Source: Yoonia maricola (GTDB lineage Bacteria > Pseudomonadota > Alphaproteobacteria > Rhodobacterales > Rhodobacteraceae). From it: a DNA stretch of 64,000 nucleotides. The stretch spans positions 1,860,001 through 1,924,000 of the forward strand of contig NZ_PGTY01000001.1 of the NCBI RefSeq assembly GCF_002797915.1, read 5' to 3'. How positions within the stretch are numbered: the first letter of the stretch is position 1; every line of letters begins with the position of its first letter. The notes beneath the pieces were generated by a model, which saw only the letters and a list, made by a program, of their open reading frames with translations, was not told where the DNA came from and made no database searches. Below are positions 8,658 to 16,495 of this stretch, in pieces. The translations under genes were made by a program, and so were the position numbers.

Positions 8658-9830
8658 GTGCGCATTCTTTTTACGTCCTTGTCCTGTCTTGTTGATCCCA
8701 GCAGCGGTGCTGCAATCTCGGTCAAGACTATTCTGGGCCAGCTGGCTGCGCGCGGTCATGAGGTGATGTCGTTGTCCGGGGCGTGTTTTGACAAAGCTCA
8801 AATGCCCTCACCCGTCGATATGCTAAAGTGGTGCAAGTTCACCAAGGACCCGCAAACCCCGTTTTGGCGCTATGATGATGCGGGGGTCAAGCATCTGGCC
8901 CTGCCCCTCAATGTGCATAGTGTCTCCAAAGCAGATGCGCAGATGGTCGACCAGCTGACTGAGGCCGCTACGGCGCTGATCGCCGATTTCCAACCTGATG
9001 TGATCATATCCTATGGCGGAACACCTTATGAGTTGGGCATCCGTAGGCTGGCGCGCGCGCAGGGGATCGGGTCCGTGATGTATCTGGCCAATCCCAGCTA
9101 CAAAGACAAAGTTACATTTGCGAATGTCGATCTTGTTTTCACGGATACAGTGGCCACCCAAGCGCTGTACCAAGACCGGTTGAACCTTGATAGCGTCATG
9201 ATTGGCAAATTCATCGCTCAGCCGGTTGCCAAGCGCCCCGGTAAATCTGCGCGTCACGTGACCTTTGTGAACCCAAGCTATCCAAAAGGCGTCACACTGT
9301 TCTACCGGATCGCCGAGATGATGAATGCCACACTGCCGTCGATTAAGTTTCTAGTCGTTGAAAGCCGGGGCAATCTGGACGACGTCGAAGAGAGTGCCGG
9401 TATCCCGTTTTCACAGATGCGCAATATCCGCAGGATTGGCCTGCAAGCGGATATGACAGATGTGTTTTCGCGGACCCATGTTCTGTTGATCCCCTCCCTT
9501 TGGCACGAAAGCGGATCAAGGACTGCGGTTGAGGCTTTGTCGCTTGGTATCCCGATTGTCGGCTCAAACCACGGGGGCTCCCCGGAGCTATTGGGCGATG
9601 GTGCGACACTTTTTGATGTGCCTGAACCTTTGCGCGAAAACCCCCGGCTGATCCCCCCGCCCAGCGTGGCTGTGCCTTGGGTCAGCGCGCTTGCCCAGCT
9701 TTGGACTGATGATGACCACTGGGCAGAACGCAGTGCTGCTGCCAACGCCCAGTGGCAACGCCACGACCCCTCTGAAAGGATCGTGATGGTCGAAGCGCAA
9801 TTGCAAGAGCTGGCCAATGCCAGAGATTGA
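8658..9830 (+). CDS. Glycosyltransferase family 4-like protein
   Basis: A GT-B glycosyltransferase of 390 residues starting at GTG 8658, with AAAAGGGA upstream. The N-terminal domain shows the usual opening MRILFTSLSC and GAAISVKTILGQLAARGHEV; the C-terminal domain has the nucleotide-sugar binding signature HESGSRTAVEALSLGIPIVG (Glu-x7-Glu type) and NHGGSPELLGDGA. The sugar and acceptor are unknown. It overlaps the next gene by 14 bp and sits just behind the P450, so all three are likely one transcript. Cytoplasmic; no signal or membrane segment seen. Confidence 0.85.
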   Translation: MRILFTSLSCLVDPSSGAAISVKTILGQLAARGHEVMSLSGACFDKAQMPSPVDMLKWCKFTKDPQTPFWRYDDAGVKHLALPLNVHSVSKADAQMVDQLTEAATALIADFQPDVIISYGGTPYELGIRRLARAQGIGSVMYLANPSYKDKVTFANVDLVFTDTVATQALYQDRLNLDSVMIGKFIAQPVAKRPGKSARHVTFVNPSYPKGVTLFYRIAEMMNATLPSIKFLVVESRGNLDDVEESAGIPFSQMRNIRRIGLQADMTDVFSRTHVLLIPSLWHESGSRTAVEALSLGIPIVGSNHGGSPELLGDGATLFDVPEPLRENPRLIPPPSVAVPWVSALAQLWTDDDHWAERSAAANAQWQRHDPSERIVMVEAQLQELANARD

Positions 9831-10692
9831 AGGCTACATCGAACCCCTGATGGTCGAGATTGGCGGGGTCTACAGCTATTTGCATGTAGAGGTGACCGCA
9901 CCGCCAGACCCCCAAAAATGCATGTTCCTGATCCATGACCTTGCCGGGCGGTCCGATGACTTTGCACCACTTGCACCGCATCTTGCCCGCCTCGGCTATA
10001 AGGTCGTGATGATCGACCTGCCGGGACGCGGGAAAAGCGCTGCGGTCGAGGAGGCAAGCTATACTCTGCGCATGTATGTGGAGGTGCTTTTTGCACTGTT
10101 GAAAGAACATGGACTGAAACAGAATGCCGCGCTTGGTCAGGGTTGGGGGGCGATGATTGCGCTCTTGTTTGAAAGCTTCTTGGCCCGGCCTTTGCAACAC
10201 ATGTACCTTGTCGACCTGCCGGCACATTGGTCATACGCGACAGACCCCGCGGCACAAACATGGGCTGCCCTTGCGCCGATATGTACGGAAACGCCCGAGG
10301 ATTTTCTGGCCCAAGCGGAAAACGCAGTTCCGCAGGATTTGGCTGGGCGGGATGCGTTGCTGACTTTGGCGGCAGAGCGTGGGCGGATCGTCGAAGGAAA
10401 CCATCAGCTTGCCCTCGATCCCGCAATCTTTGCTAATTTGAGTAAGAGCGAAACCAAGGTCTACAATTTGGAAAGCGCCTTGAACAAACTGCGATCTCCG
10501 ACACAGCTATTGCAGGGTGCACAAAGTGCGGTGCCGCTTGTCACTTCAGCATTTGTCGCGCAGCGGCATTTGTCGGGCAAGGTTGGTCATGCGCAAATCA
10601 TACGTGGTAGCCACACGTCATGGACTGATCCAGCCCTACTATTGCCCGTTCTGGGTGCGGTTTGTGTCGGCGGGCAATCTGCGCCATCGTAG
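9817..10692 (+). CDS. Alpha/beta hydrolase-fold protein with Gly at the nucleophile position
   Basis: This protein of 291 residues has the alpha/beta hydrolase fold: an oxyanion-type segment LIHDLAGRSDDF (38-49), the strand and turn MIDLPGRGKS, and a nucleophile elbow that reads GQGWGA (107-112). Epoxide hydrolases and dehalogenases have Asp here (xxDWG) and esterases Ser, but this copy has Gly109 (codon GGT at 10141-10143), one base from an Asp codon. A late His is present in GSHTSWTD. It may therefore be a binding protein, use another mechanism, or be a recent mutant. It overlaps the glycosyltransferase gene by 14 bp and ends the P450 cluster. Confidence 0.78.
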   Translation: MPEIEGYIEPLMVEIGGVYSYLHVEVTAPPDPQKCMFLIHDLAGRSDDFAPLAPHLARLGYKVVMIDLPGRGKSAAVEEASYTLRMYVEVLFALLKEHGLKQNAALGQGWGAMIALLFESFLARPLQHMYLVDLPAHWSYATDPAAQTWAALAPICTETPEDFLAQAENAVPQDLAGRDALLTLAAERGRIVEGNHQLALDPAIFANLSKSETKVYNLESALNKLRSPTQLLQGAQSAVPLVTSAFVAQRHLSGKVGHAQIIRGSHTSWTDPALLLPVLGAVCVGGQSAPS

Positions 10693-11072
10693 ACCGGCCA
10701 CTGGCAGGAGGTTTCTCGGATTGCCGATCGAAAGCTATAAATTTTCCCTCTGAGGCCGATAGTCGCAAGAACATCCAAGTAATTTTAGCCGACTGCTTGG
10801 CCTCCTACGAAGCATGATGTCAACCCGGCTTGCTGAAAGAGACGCCGAGGGAGGAGGCTGCGGCAACCGCGCCGGTCTCAGTTTGAGCAAGATCGACACC
10901 CCCCGAACGACCGCATTGACTACAAGCGCCGCGCAGCAACAACAGACCCGCCGTTGGCGCGAGGTAGTGCTGCGTTGGCGAACTTCAAAATCTCAATGTC
11001 GGTTTTGTCCCGCAAAGCGGACAATCCCAACCCCACTGGAATCGGGGCACTCAACCACCCGACACACCAAGC
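10693..11072. other. Gene-free stretch of 380 bp
   Basis: No convincing gene. It lies between two gene ends that point towards each other. It holds a hairpin at 11005-11024 (TTGTCC.CGC/GCGGACAA with one bulge) and an inverted repeat GAGGCC/GGCCTC spanning 10752-10804. The first could help end the minus-strand transporter transcript, but no T-run follows on either strand. Confidence 0.5.
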
Positions 11073-11804
11073 CTACTTCAACGCCCGCGCCAAAAACGCC
11101 TTCGTCTCTTCCCGTTGCGGTGCGTCGAACAACGCCTCTGGCGGCCCTTCCTCAATAATCTTACCGTCTTTGAGAAAGCACACCTTATCAGCCGCCTGCC
11201 GTGCGAAACCCATCTCATGGGTTGCCAGCACCATCGTCATCCCTTGCTGCTTCAGCATCAGCAGCACGTCAAGCACCTCGCCCACCAATTGCGGATCAAG
11301 TGCCGAAGTGATTTCGTCGAACAGCATCACCTCGGGCCGCATAGCCAAGGCGCGGATGATCGCGACCCGTTGTTGTTGCCCGCCGGACAGTTGATCGGGG
11401 TAGTTATGCATGCGGTCGGCCAGCCCGAAGCGCGTGAACAGCTCTTCCACCTCGCCCACCAGATCAGCCCGTGATCGGCCATGCACCCGGCGCGGGGCCA
11501 GCATGGCGTTTTCGAGTGCGGTCATATGGGGGAAAAGGTTGAAGCTTTGGAACACCATGCCGATGCGCGCACGCACCCCTTGCGGGTTCAAACCCGGAAC
11601 GGCGATGTCCTCGCCGTCGAGAAAAATCTCGCCGTCTTCAACCGCTTCCAGCAGGTTGATGCAGCGTAGCAGCGTCGATTTGCCCGCACCCGATGCACCG
11701 ATCAGGCAGACCATCTGTCCTTCTTCCACATCCAGATCAATGCCATCGCAAACGGTGCTGTCGCCAAACCGTTTGACCACGCCGCGCAGGCTTAGTTTGC
11801 TCAT
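11073..11804 (-). CDS. Polar amino acid ABC transporter, ATP-binding protein (GlnQ/HisP type)
   Basis: ATPase subunit of 243 residues in an amino-acid uptake system. Walker A GASGAGKST, signature LSGGQQQR, Walker B VMLFDEI and the H-loop THEMGFA are all present and typical of the GlnQ family. It is cytoplasmic and pairs with the permease whose stop overlaps its start by one base (TGATG at 11802-11806). Together with the permease and the periplasmic binding protein it forms a complete three-gene importer. The amino acid carried cannot be read from the sequence. Confidence 0.94.
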   Translation of the reverse strand: MSKLSLRGVVKRFGDSTVCDGIDLDVEEGQMVCLIGASGAGKSTLLRCINLLEAVEDGEIFLDGEDIAVPGLNPQGVRARIGMVFQSFNLFPHMTALENAMLAPRRVHGRSRADLVGEVEELFTRFGLADRMHNYPDQLSGGQQQRVAIIRALAMRPEVMLFDEITSALDPQLVGEVLDVLLMLKQQGMTMVLATHEMGFARQAADKVCFLKDGKIIEEGPPEALFDAPQREETKAFLARALK

Positions 11805-12637
11805 CAGCTGCGGTCCCGCATTTGTTTGGCCATCAGGTAATCGGCATAGCGGGTGGCGGGGATCGTGACGATGAGAAAGATGATGGCAGCCCCAACATAG
11901 GGTGTGAAATTGGCGGTCAGGGATTTGAAGACGCCCGCTTGGCGGAAGATTTCAACCGGCCCGATGAAGCTGAGGAGTGAGACATCCTTTTGCAATGCGA
12001 TCAGCATGTTCATTTGGGACGGCACAACGTTGCGGATCGCCTGAGGCAGGACGACATCCCGCATCACTTGCCGTTCGCTCAAGCCCAGTGAAAGGGCCGC
12101 TGATCGTTGGCTTTGGTGCACGCTATCGATGCCAGAGCGGAAGATCTCTGCGACATAGGCCGCGTAGGTGAGGATCAGCGCAAGCGAACCCCAGATATAG
12201 GGCGAATTCCACGGGCGCGGCAGGCCGAGGCCGGGGATGCCGAAACCGATGAGGTAGACGGTCAGGATCACGGGAACGCCGCGGAAAACATCGGTGAATG
12301 TCGCGCCAAAGATGCGCAGCGGAAAGAGTGCCGGGGACTTGGCATCGCGTGCAAGAGCAATGAGCAAACCCAAGATGGCGATTGCAGGCGCAGACCACGC
12401 AAAGATCATGAGGTTGATCTTGAATGCATCCAGCAGTTTGGGAAAGGTATCCGCCAGCACATCACCGTTGAAAAAGCTGCGTTGCACTTTTTCCCATCCC
12501 GGCGTCATGGGGATGAAAATGATGATGCAGGCCACAACCACGACAGTGCTTGTCGCTGCGACAATCAGGGACCTTCTGCGCTGCTGTGCCTCGTATTTTT
12601 CGCGGCGGGTTAGACCCGCCGCTTTGGTCGTGTTCAT
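11804..12637 (-). CDS. Polar amino acid ABC transporter, permease
   Basis: Inner-membrane permease of 277 residues of the HisM/GlnP class. A first membrane span follows a basic N-terminus (RREKYEAQQRRR, then LIVAATSTVVVVACIIIFI); the rest has about five spans and the EAA-type loop LSLGLSERQVMRDVVLPQA that contacts the ATPase. The start lies one base from the end of the binding-protein gene and the stop overlaps the ATPase start. Only one permease gene is present, so it probably works as a homodimer. Confidence 0.92.
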   Translation of the reverse strand: MNTTKAAGLTRREKYEAQQRRRSLIVAATSTVVVVACIIIFIPMTPGWEKVQRSFFNGDVLADTFPKLLDAFKINLMIFAWSAPAIAILGLLIALARDAKSPALFPLRIFGATFTDVFRGVPVILTVYLIGFGIPGLGLPRPWNSPYIWGSLALILTYAAYVAEIFRSGIDSVHQSQRSAALSLGLSERQVMRDVVLPQAIRNVVPSQMNMLIALQKDVSLLSFIGPVEIFRQAGVFKSLTANFTPYVGAAIIFLIVTIPATRYADYLMAKQMRDRS

Positions 12638-12638
12638 A

Positions 12639-13454
12639 TCACTCGATCAGTGGAACACCGGTGGTGTCCTGAAGCCATGTCGCCTCGATCGTGGCCAGTT
12701 CGCCGCTTGCTGTCAGTACCGCCAAAGCCTCGTCCACGCAGGCTTTCAGCGGATTGCCTTCTTCCAGCAACATGCCGAACTGGTCGGGATTGTCGCTGGC
12801 GTCGGGGGCGAACTGCCCGATAACTTTGGAGCCTTCGATCATCACTGCGCTGAGGAACAGCGCAGTTGGCAGATCAAACAGAGCCGCGTCGATCTGATTG
12901 GCAGACATCGCCGCGTTCACATCGGCGTTGTCACCATAAAGCAGCGGATCACTGGTGGGTTGAACAACGCTGGTGAGCTTTGGCACCGCTGTCGTCGATC
13001 CGACCGCACCCCATTTCAGATCGCGCAGTGCGTCGAGTGTTGGTGCCGTTTCAGTGGCACCGGGGCTGACCAGCACCGCCATGGGGGCGGTGTAATAGGG
13101 GGCCGAGAAGTCCACGACCTCATCCCGCGCCGCGGTGATTGAGTATTGTTGCATGTTAACGTCAAAGTTCTTTGCACCCGGTTGGATCGCCTCATCAAAG
13201 GACGAGCGCACCCAGACCACATCTTCCGCAGCGAAACCCATTTCGGCAGCAACAGCATAGGCCACGGCTGCCTCAAACCCCTGCCCGCTTTCGGGTGCGT
13301 CATCCAGCACCCACGGATAGTAGGCCGGGTTGCCTGTTGCGATAGTGAATTTGCCCTCGGTCAGCGTCTGGCCCGCGGCACAATGGTCGTCCGCATAAAC
13401 CGCAGTTGATGTAAGCATGAGCGTCATCGCGACGATGGAAAGCGCTTTTTTCAT
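12639..13454 (-). CDS. Amino acid ABC transporter, substrate-binding protein
   Basis: Periplasmic binding protein of 271 residues, family 3 (SBP_bac_3). ATG 13454 is chosen because it starts a clean signal peptide (MKKALSIVAMTLMLTSTAVYA, cleavage before DDHC); the frame extends 70 codons further upstream without signal character. The mature protein shows the usual GQGFEAAVAYAVAAEMGF and DAALFDLPTA segments. It is the first gene of the transporter operon, so the promoter lies between 13455 and 13594. Confidence 0.92.
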   Translation of the reverse strand: MKKALSIVAMTLMLTSTAVYADDHCAAGQTLTEGKFTIATGNPAYYPWVLDDAPESGQGFEAAVAYAVAAEMGFAAEDVVWVRSSFDEAIQPGAKNFDVNMQQYSITAARDEVVDFSAPYYTAPMAVLVSPGATETAPTLDALRDLKWGAVGSTTAVPKLTSVVQPTSDPLLYGDNADVNAAMSANQIDAALFDLPTALFLSAVMIEGSKVIGQFAPDASDNPDQFGMLLEEGNPLKACVDEALAVLTASGELATIEATWLQDTTGVPLIE

Positions 13455-13594
13455 AATCTTTAACCTTCTGTTGTCCCTGTTGCCGAAAGGGTAGTGCGCC
13501 ACCACAAAGCTGTCCAGCACAGGTGCCGTCGGCGCGTTGCAATACCAGGAATATAGCGGGGGCACTGCCCAAATGCTGGGCGCTGCGTGGTGAC

Positions 13595-13978
13595 TTACAG
13601 ACTTGACTGGTCCACGATCTTCACATGCGGCAGCGCGTAGTAGTCCCCTTTGGTATCGGTGCAAATCTGACGGTCCAGTTGGAGCCCTGTGGGATTATCC
13701 AAAGACCCCGCCATGATTGATATATCAGCGCTCTCAAGCTCGGCCCAGAACAGTTGGCTGCCGCAAATCTTGCAAAATGCCCTCTTGGCCGTCGCAGAAG
13801 AGTGGTACCACTTCAGATGATCGTTGCCCTGTATTTCAAGACACTCTAGGCGAACCTGCGTCGCAGCCACATAATGCCCTGACGCCTTTCTGCATTGTGT
13901 GCAATGACACGCAACCACCGATCTTACTTGGCCGGAAACCTGATAGTTCACCGCACCACATAAACAACCGCCTCGCAT
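13595..13978 (-). CDS. GFA/CENP-V family zinc protein
   Basis: A protein of 127 residues of the family named after glutathione-dependent formaldehyde-activating enzyme. It keeps the zinc cysteines in order: GGCLCGAV at the N-terminus, CHCTQCRK near 25-32 and FCKICG near 68. Members often have no proven substrate, and the original formaldehyde role is disputed, so only the fold is called. It reads towards the transporter operon with a 140-bp gap. Confidence 0.9.
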   Translation of the reverse strand: MRGGCLCGAVNYQVSGQVRSVVACHCTQCRKASGHYVAATQVRLECLEIQGNDHLKWYHSSATAKRAFCKICGSQLFWAELESADISIMAGSLDNPTGLQLDRQICTDTKGDYYALPHVKIVDQSSL

Positions 13979-14098
13979 TGCTCACCTCATCCTGCGCCAC
14001 ACCGATCAGGATATGCCCACCAAAGACAAGTTCGCGTGCATCAACGGCAAAGCGCCGTTCCTTTACGACGCCTGCGATATGGCGCCTTGGTAGGGGAA

Positions 14099-14116
14099 GG
14101 TCAGACGCATCTGACC
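14099..14116. terminator. Hairpin beyond the metallo-hydrolase gene
   Basis: GGTCAGA/TCTGACC with a CGCA loop, extended by a GGGG/CCCC pairing outside a small mismatch (14093-14122). It begins about 13 bp after the minus-strand stop at 14135. No T-run follows, so it may be an RNA-stabilising hairpin or a Rho-assisted end. Confidence 0.45.
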
Positions 14117-14134
14117 TCCCCCAGGACCGCATGA

Positions 14135-15058
14135 TCAGCCCATCAGTTGCCCGGATTCAGGCACCCAGCGAAAGGCGGCATCGTCGTTGCCTGTATCCAC
14201 ATAGCCCAAAGCCGGGAATGGCATGTGATAGCCAACAGCCGGGACACGGTCTGCTGCAATCATGCCCAGCACATTGCGGCGCGATGCGGCAGCCGCCTCT
14301 TTGTCGGCGTCAAAGCGCACTTCCCAATCAGGGCGCGCCAACGACCAGACCGGGTGGTTTGCCAGATCGGCAAAAATCACGAGGCCAGCGCCTGCGCTAT
14401 CAAGGCGGTAAACCATATGGCCCGGTGTATGCCCAAAGGCGGCCATGCCAGTGACGCCGCTGACCACATCACCACCGTCATCGATAAATGTCGTCTGATC
14501 AGCCAAGGGGCGTACGTTTGATTCAAAGCGCTCGTTCTCGGCACCGGCCCAGTGATCCCACTCGACCTGACCCGCAACATAGCGTGCATTGGTAAAGGTC
14601 GGCGCACCCTCGTTCATCAATCCGCCGATATGGTCGCCGTGCATATGGGTCAGGACGACGATATCGACCTGATCCGCCGTGTAACCCGCACCCTCAATCG
14701 CAGCGAGAGTGGCCGCCGCATTCAACCCGGTATCAAACAAAATCAGTTCGGACCCGGTATTCACAAGCGTCGGCGTGAAAAAGAACTGCGCCGCCTCTGT
14801 GGACAAGAAATTCGCGCGGCTGACTTCGTTAAACTCTTCTTCCGACACGTTCATGCCAAAAATGCTTTGCGGCTCTTCACGCGGGGTGGTCCCGCCAAGG
14901 ATCGTGGTCACCTCAAAATCGCCGATCATAAAGCGGCGGTGGGTGGCAAAGCTGGCCCCTTGCATGGGCGCCTCGGCACGGGCGGCACCTGCAGCCAATC
15001 CGGCGAATGGCAATGCAGTGCCTGTGGCAAGCAGATTACGGCGGGTCAGGTGGGTCAT
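14135..15058 (-). CDS. Tat-exported MBL-fold metallo-hydrolase
   Basis: This protein of 307 residues begins with a twin-arginine signal (TRRNLLATGTALPFAGLAAG, cleavage likely after ARA) and so is probably folded with its metals before export to the periplasm. The metallo-beta-lactamase motif THMHGDH is at 137-143; further ligands are seen in FGHTPGHM and in FADLANHP. The family includes lactonases, glyoxalase-II-like and quorum-quenching enzymes, so the substrate is open. AGGAGAG lies just before the ATG. The neighbouring LysR gene, upstream on the same strand, could control it. Confidence 0.88.
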   Translation of the reverse strand: MTHLTRRNLLATGTALPFAGLAAGAARAEAPMQGASFATHRRFMIGDFEVTTILGGTTPREEPQSIFGMNVSEEEFNEVSRANFLSTEAAQFFFTPTLVNTGSELILFDTGLNAAATLAAIEGAGYTADQVDIVVLTHMHGDHIGGLMNEGAPTFTNARYVAGQVEWDHWAGAENERFESNVRPLADQTTFIDDGGDVVSGVTGMAAFGHTPGHMVYRLDSAGAGLVIFADLANHPVWSLARPDWEVRFDADKEAAAASRRNVLGMIAADRVPAVGYHMPFPALGYVDTGNDDAAFRWVPESGQLMG

Positions 15059-15160
15059 TCTTTCTCTCCTGTTGGTTATGCAAAATAAAATGATATCTGG
15101 GAGATAGATCGAAATCTTAGGAAGTCACTGACATATCTGCGGTCCATGCATACAGGCAGG

Positions 15161-16045
15161 TCACAATTTTTTGTGCGTATCCCAACCAAGATCATGCAGC
15201 CAGCTTTTCACCGTCGCGATAGAGGACCGGGCTGCCTGATCGACATGCGACAAAAGCCAGACCTCTCGGGTCGGGGGCGTGTCTTTCCATTCTAGGGGTA
15301 GCAAGCGCTGGTCGGCGTCCGCAATCACACGCGGCAGAAGCGACTGACCCAAACCCTGCGCGACTGCTTCCAACGCGGTTTCTGCGTCTGCCACCCTAAG
15401 GCGTGCGCGCGCTTCTGTGGTACGTGATGCGGTGGCATCCAACCATTGCGCCTGCGGCAGGTTTGCGTAAGCATCATCATAGGTGATCCACCCAAGATCA
15501 TGTGATTGGCCCGGCGCAATAGTCTTTGGCGCATAAACACCGAATGCCAACGCGCCCAATTTCTGCGCCGTCGTCCGCAATCCACCCTGCAAGGGACGCC
15601 CAAAGCGCAGCGCAAGGTCTGCCTCGCGCTTGGACAGGTCCAGATTTTCCGAGGCGGGCAGCAGATCAACCGTTAATCTTGGATGCTGTTCGATCAAGCT
15701 GTGCAGGTTGGGGATCAGAATACGGTTGACGATAATCGGCACCGAACTGATGCGCACATGGCCCGTCACACGGTCGGTGATCTGCCCAAGTCTTTCGTTG
15801 ATGGTGACGTTTTCCATCTCGATGGCTTCGGCATGCGGCAGAATGCGCATGGCGGCATCTGTTGGTTCATACCGGCCTGCCGCGCTGCGCAGAAAAAGGG
15901 GGTGCCCGGTGTGCTGCTCAAACGCCTTGATCCTGCGGCTGACTGTGGTGTCGCTGGTGCCCAAGGTACGCCCTGCCTCTTTCAGCTTGCCAGTGCGGTA
16001 GAGCGCCAAGAGGTATTTGAGATCGTTCCAGTCATAGCCCTGCAT
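15161..16045 (-). CDS. LysR family transcriptional regulator
   Basis: Intact LysR protein of 294 residues. Winged helix at the N-terminus (WNDLKYLLALYRTGKLKEAG, then TLGTSDTTVSRRIKAFEQ), effector domain from about residue 90. It is divergent from the YciI gene with 88 bp between the starts, the classic arrangement in which a LysR protein controls its divergent neighbour. It also reads towards the Tat metallo-hydrolase 102 bp downstream. The ligand is unknown. Contrast with the broken LysR at the left edge. Confidence 0.92.
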   Translation of the reverse strand: MQGYDWNDLKYLLALYRTGKLKEAGRTLGTSDTTVSRRIKAFEQHTGHPLFLRSAAGRYEPTDAAMRILPHAEAIEMENVTINERLGQITDRVTGHVRISSVPIIVNRILIPNLHSLIEQHPRLTVDLLPASENLDLSKREADLALRFGRPLQGGLRTTAQKLGALAFGVYAPKTIAPGQSHDLGWITYDDAYANLPQAQWLDATASRTTEARARLRVADAETALEAVAQGLGQSLLPRVIADADQRLLPLEWKDTPPTREVWLLSHVDQAARSSIATVKSWLHDLGWDTHKKL

Positions 16046-16133
16046 TCTTGCAGACTAAGGCGGCATGATTGTTGATTCAATCGTCAGATATGCTGTGCAA
16101 CCCTTGGTCAATACTGATCAAGGAGACATAGGC

Positions 16134-16439
16134 GTGACATATATTGTCCTATTCGAAGACGCACCGGATGCAGACCCCGACATCCGCAAGACCCATATGG
16201 TGCAGCACCTCGATTTTCTAGAACAAAACGCAGACAAGATCGCCGCGGCCGGGCCGCTATCAGACCCTGCGGGACAAGGACGTGATGGGCTGTGGATCGT
16301 CACGTCGGGATCAGTTGAGCAGGTCGATCAACTGGTCCGAGAAGACCCGTTCTGGCCGACAGGGCTGCGCAAATCCTATGTGATCCTCAAATGGACCCAA
16401 GTTTACGCAAATGGTTCAAGGTTGATACAGCCGCGGTGA
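16134..16439 (+). CDS. YciI family protein
   Basis: A dimeric ferredoxin-like alpha/beta protein of 101 residues of the YciI/PCD family. The GTG at 16134 is chosen because AAGGAGA lies nine bases upstream; the open frame runs further back without a ribosome site. It shows the family pattern of a His in RKTHMVQHLDF followed by AAAGPLSDPAGQGRDGLWI. YciI proteins are often without known function; the YciI fold also occurs in chlorinated-catechol dehalogenation enzymes. Divergent from a LysR regulator that may control it. Confidence 0.85.
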   Translation: MTYIVLFEDAPDADPDIRKTHMVQHLDFLEQNADKIAAAGPLSDPAGQGRDGLWIVTSGSVEQVDQLVREDPFWPTGLRKSYVILKWTQVYANGSRLIQPR

Positions 16440-16444
16440 TGGGT

Positions 16445-16480
16445 GCTGTCAGCGGGCGGGGAAGCCAGCCTGCTGACAGC
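16445..16480. terminator. Shared terminator between convergent genes
   Basis: A 13-bp stem (GCTGTCAGCGGGC with GCCTGCTGACAGC, one G-U pair) and a 10-nt loop lie between the YciI stop and the CtpA stop, which face each other. No long T-run on either side, but position and symmetry suggest a two-way terminator. Confidence 0.7.
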
Positions 16481-16495
16481 ATAAACAAACCCAGA

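Noticed and set aside
7898..8725. Minus-strand frame of 275 codons
   Set aside because: Opposite the P450 gene, whose conserved motifs are unambiguous.
9302..10426. Minus-strand frame of 374 codons
   Set aside because: Opposite the glycosyltransferase and hydrolase genes; low-complexity product rich in Pro, Arg and Ser.
10814..11158. Short plus-strand frame in the gap before the transporter
   Set aside because: Runs into the ATPase gene on the other strand, has no ribosome site and a low-complexity product.
13836..14132. Possible small gene before the GFA gene on the minus strand
   Set aside because: It overlaps the GFA gene in another frame, and only about 40 residues of it lie in free DNA. 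At most a remnant.
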